A DNA stretch of 64,000 bases from Kiritimatiellia bacterium (GTDB lineage: Bacteria > Verrucomicrobiota > Kiritimatiellia > UBA8416 > JADHWI01): contig JASLPY010000005.1 in assembly GCA_030744755.1 (NCBI GenBank), positions 1 to 64,000 of the forward strand, in the 5' to 3' direction. Made by a program: the position numbers and the translations under genes. This document shows, piece by piece, positions 63,143 through 64,000 of the stretch (position 1 is the first letter of the stretch; each line of letters starts with the position of its first letter). Under the pieces are notes generated by a model that did no database searches, was not told the origin of the DNA, and worked only from the letters and a program-made list of their open reading frames with translations.

Positions 63143-64000
63143 TTACACCTCGACAAGCAGGTCGCTCGTGCAGAGCTCTTTGATCATCTGGCAGTCCAGG
63201 GCGTGCCCCGCCTTGTAGGAGACAACCTTGCCGCAAAGCCTGCCACGGTCCACCAGTGCAATGGCTGCCAGGAGGTCCAGGCAGGCCCTGTGCCACACTG
63301 CCTCGAGTGATTTGCCGTTATACATAAGGCCGGGCTTGTTGAAATAGCGTCGCGGACCTGCGATGAGAATATTCTTCGTTGTGTAGCCGAGGCCTCGAAC
63401 GTCTGCAAACAGCTTCCCTATCGTCTTGCAGTAAAGCATCATGAGCAGTGAGCAATTGGTACGAGCGGCAGCTCCGTGCCTGAACGTGTTGGGTGTTACG
63501 TCAATAACTGCCCGCTGTCTTCCTATTGCGGTTTTGAAATCGATTGCGCAATCGAGCGTGAGTTTCTTCGAACCGTCTTCCGCGGGAAGGAATGTCAGAA
63601 AGCCGCCGTTCGAGGCCACCGCCGACACGGGTTCTTTCACCGTCAGGAAAGTGGCTTTCTTGTCTATTTCCACAATACCGGCATCGTCAAACGCTTCCAC
63701 GAGGTCCATGCTGCTTCGATCGAACAATGGAGGATCGCCCGAATCCATCTTTATCAGGACGTTGTCAACCGCCAAACCATCCTTGAGCGCAATGATATGC
63801 TCCACCATCCTCATGTAGTTGTGCGGGGACCCGCTGCAGAGCACTATGTTCCTGACCGTCGTCCAGATATTCTCGGCAGACACGGTAATAGGCATGGAGT
63901 CAGGAAGGTCCTGCCGGTCAAAACGCCAACCGCCGTCCGTAGCCGGAATAAACTCCAGTGTGCGCTGGGCATGACCGAAGAAAGTTCCGGGGCCGGTTAC
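63143..64000 (-). CDS. lpxC: LpxC-like UDP-3-O-acyl-N-acetylglucosamine deacetylase, N-terminus beyond the window
   Basis: The frame stays open to the right edge, so the gene is cut; 285 codons plus stop are visible. Residues at the edge read VTGPGTFFGHAQRTLEFIPA, the LpxC first domain. The first zinc ligand is in MVEHIIAL, and the C-terminal His is in YKAGHALDCQ. LpxC removes the acetyl group from UDP-3-O-acyl-GlcNAc, the committed step of lipid A synthesis. One oddity: the second ligand pair, H-x3-D in known LpxC (H238 and D242 of E. coli), appears as WHRACLD, an H-x4-D spacing. The acidic residue of the following GDL motif is also changed (LLAAIAL). It could be a divergent LpxC or a paralogue. 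No FabZ fusion follows; the stop is TAA at 63143. Confidence 0.8.
   Translation of the reverse strand, partial: VTGPGTFFGHAQRTLEFIPATDGGWRFDRQDLPDSMPITVSAENIWTTVRNIVLCSGSPHNYMRMVEHIIALKDGLAVDNVLIKMDSGDPPLFDRSSMDLVEAFDDAGIVEIDKKATFLTVKEPVSAVASNGGFLTFLPAEDGSKKLTLDCAIDFKTAIGRQRAVIDVTPNTFRHGAAARTNCSLLMMLYCKTIGKLFADVRGLGYTTKNILIAGPRRYFNKPGLMYNGKSLEAVWHRACLDLLAAIALVDRGRLCGKVVSYKAGHALDCQMIKELCTSDLLVEV

Noticed and set aside
1-64000. tRNA, rRNA, CRISPR array or replication origin
   Set aside because: No cloverleaf, conserved rRNA stretch, regularly spaced repeat array or cluster of DnaA-box-like sites was seen on reading; a tRNA or covariance-model scan would be needed to exclude small RNAs.

Overview
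The window is about 64 kb of moderately GC-rich DNA from a Gram-negative bacterium. Evidence for an outer membrane is an LpxC-type gene at the right edge, a predicted outer-membrane barrel, and many signal peptides and lipoboxes. The gene families fit the PVC superphylum (Planctomycetota, Verrucomicrobiota, Lentisphaerota, Kiritimatiellota): sialate-O-acetylesterase (SASA) proteins, a DUF6288-like toroid protein, a Tat-exported Gfo/Idh/MocA oxidoreductase, MoxR/DUF58/BatA/DUF4175-like envelope genes and PQQ-like propellers. Kiritimatiellota or a close relative is my best guess. It is an inference, because no rRNA or tRNA gene is visible.

Layout. 1-1.8 kb: the end of a secreted propeller gene, then a REP-associated tyrosine transposase between short hairpin repeats. 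1.8-9.8 kb: a forward operon of three secreted SASA-type proteins, the first fused to a DUF6288-like region and lacking the catalytic serine. 9.8-10.7 kb: a VapBC toxin-antitoxin pair between perfect 44-bp direct repeats. 10.8-13.6 kb: an Nramp-like carrier and a Tat-exported oxidoreductase. 13.7-28.1 kb: a tightly overlapping reverse operon of eight genes: squalene-cyclase-fold protein, BatA-like protein, vWA protein, DUF4175-like protein, a Gly-Gln-rich giant, two tandem MoxR ATPases and DUF58. Its likely role is a membrane-anchored chaperone or assembly complex. 28.3-36.6 kb: two divergent giant secreted proteins, a PQQ-propeller protein and a helical protein with nine repeats of an unrecognised kind.

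36.7-38.9 kb: a lower-GC island with an AbiEii/AbiEi-like toxin-antitoxin pair in toxin-first order behind two 36-bp palindromic elements. 38.9-43.5 kb: a His-rich outer-membrane protein and a complete RbsABC-type sugar importer. 43.5-49.4 kb: a large secreted protein of unknown function, a Dabb lipoprotein and a GH20-type glycosidase. 49.5-52.2 kb: an ECF sigma/anti-sigma operon with two proteins of unknown function. 52.4-60 kb: a SASA protein, an FtsX/LolD ABC transporter and a PQQ-propeller protein. 60-64 kb: an iron-sulfur FAD oxidoreductase, a glycosyltransferase and a partial LpxC-like gene.

The intergenic DNA carries heptamer short tandem repeats and palindromes sharing a GGGCCTCCG core. 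Taken together, the genes point to extracellular or periplasmic handling of acetylated and amino-sugar glycans, an elaborate cell-envelope assembly system, and two recently acquired toxin-antitoxin modules.
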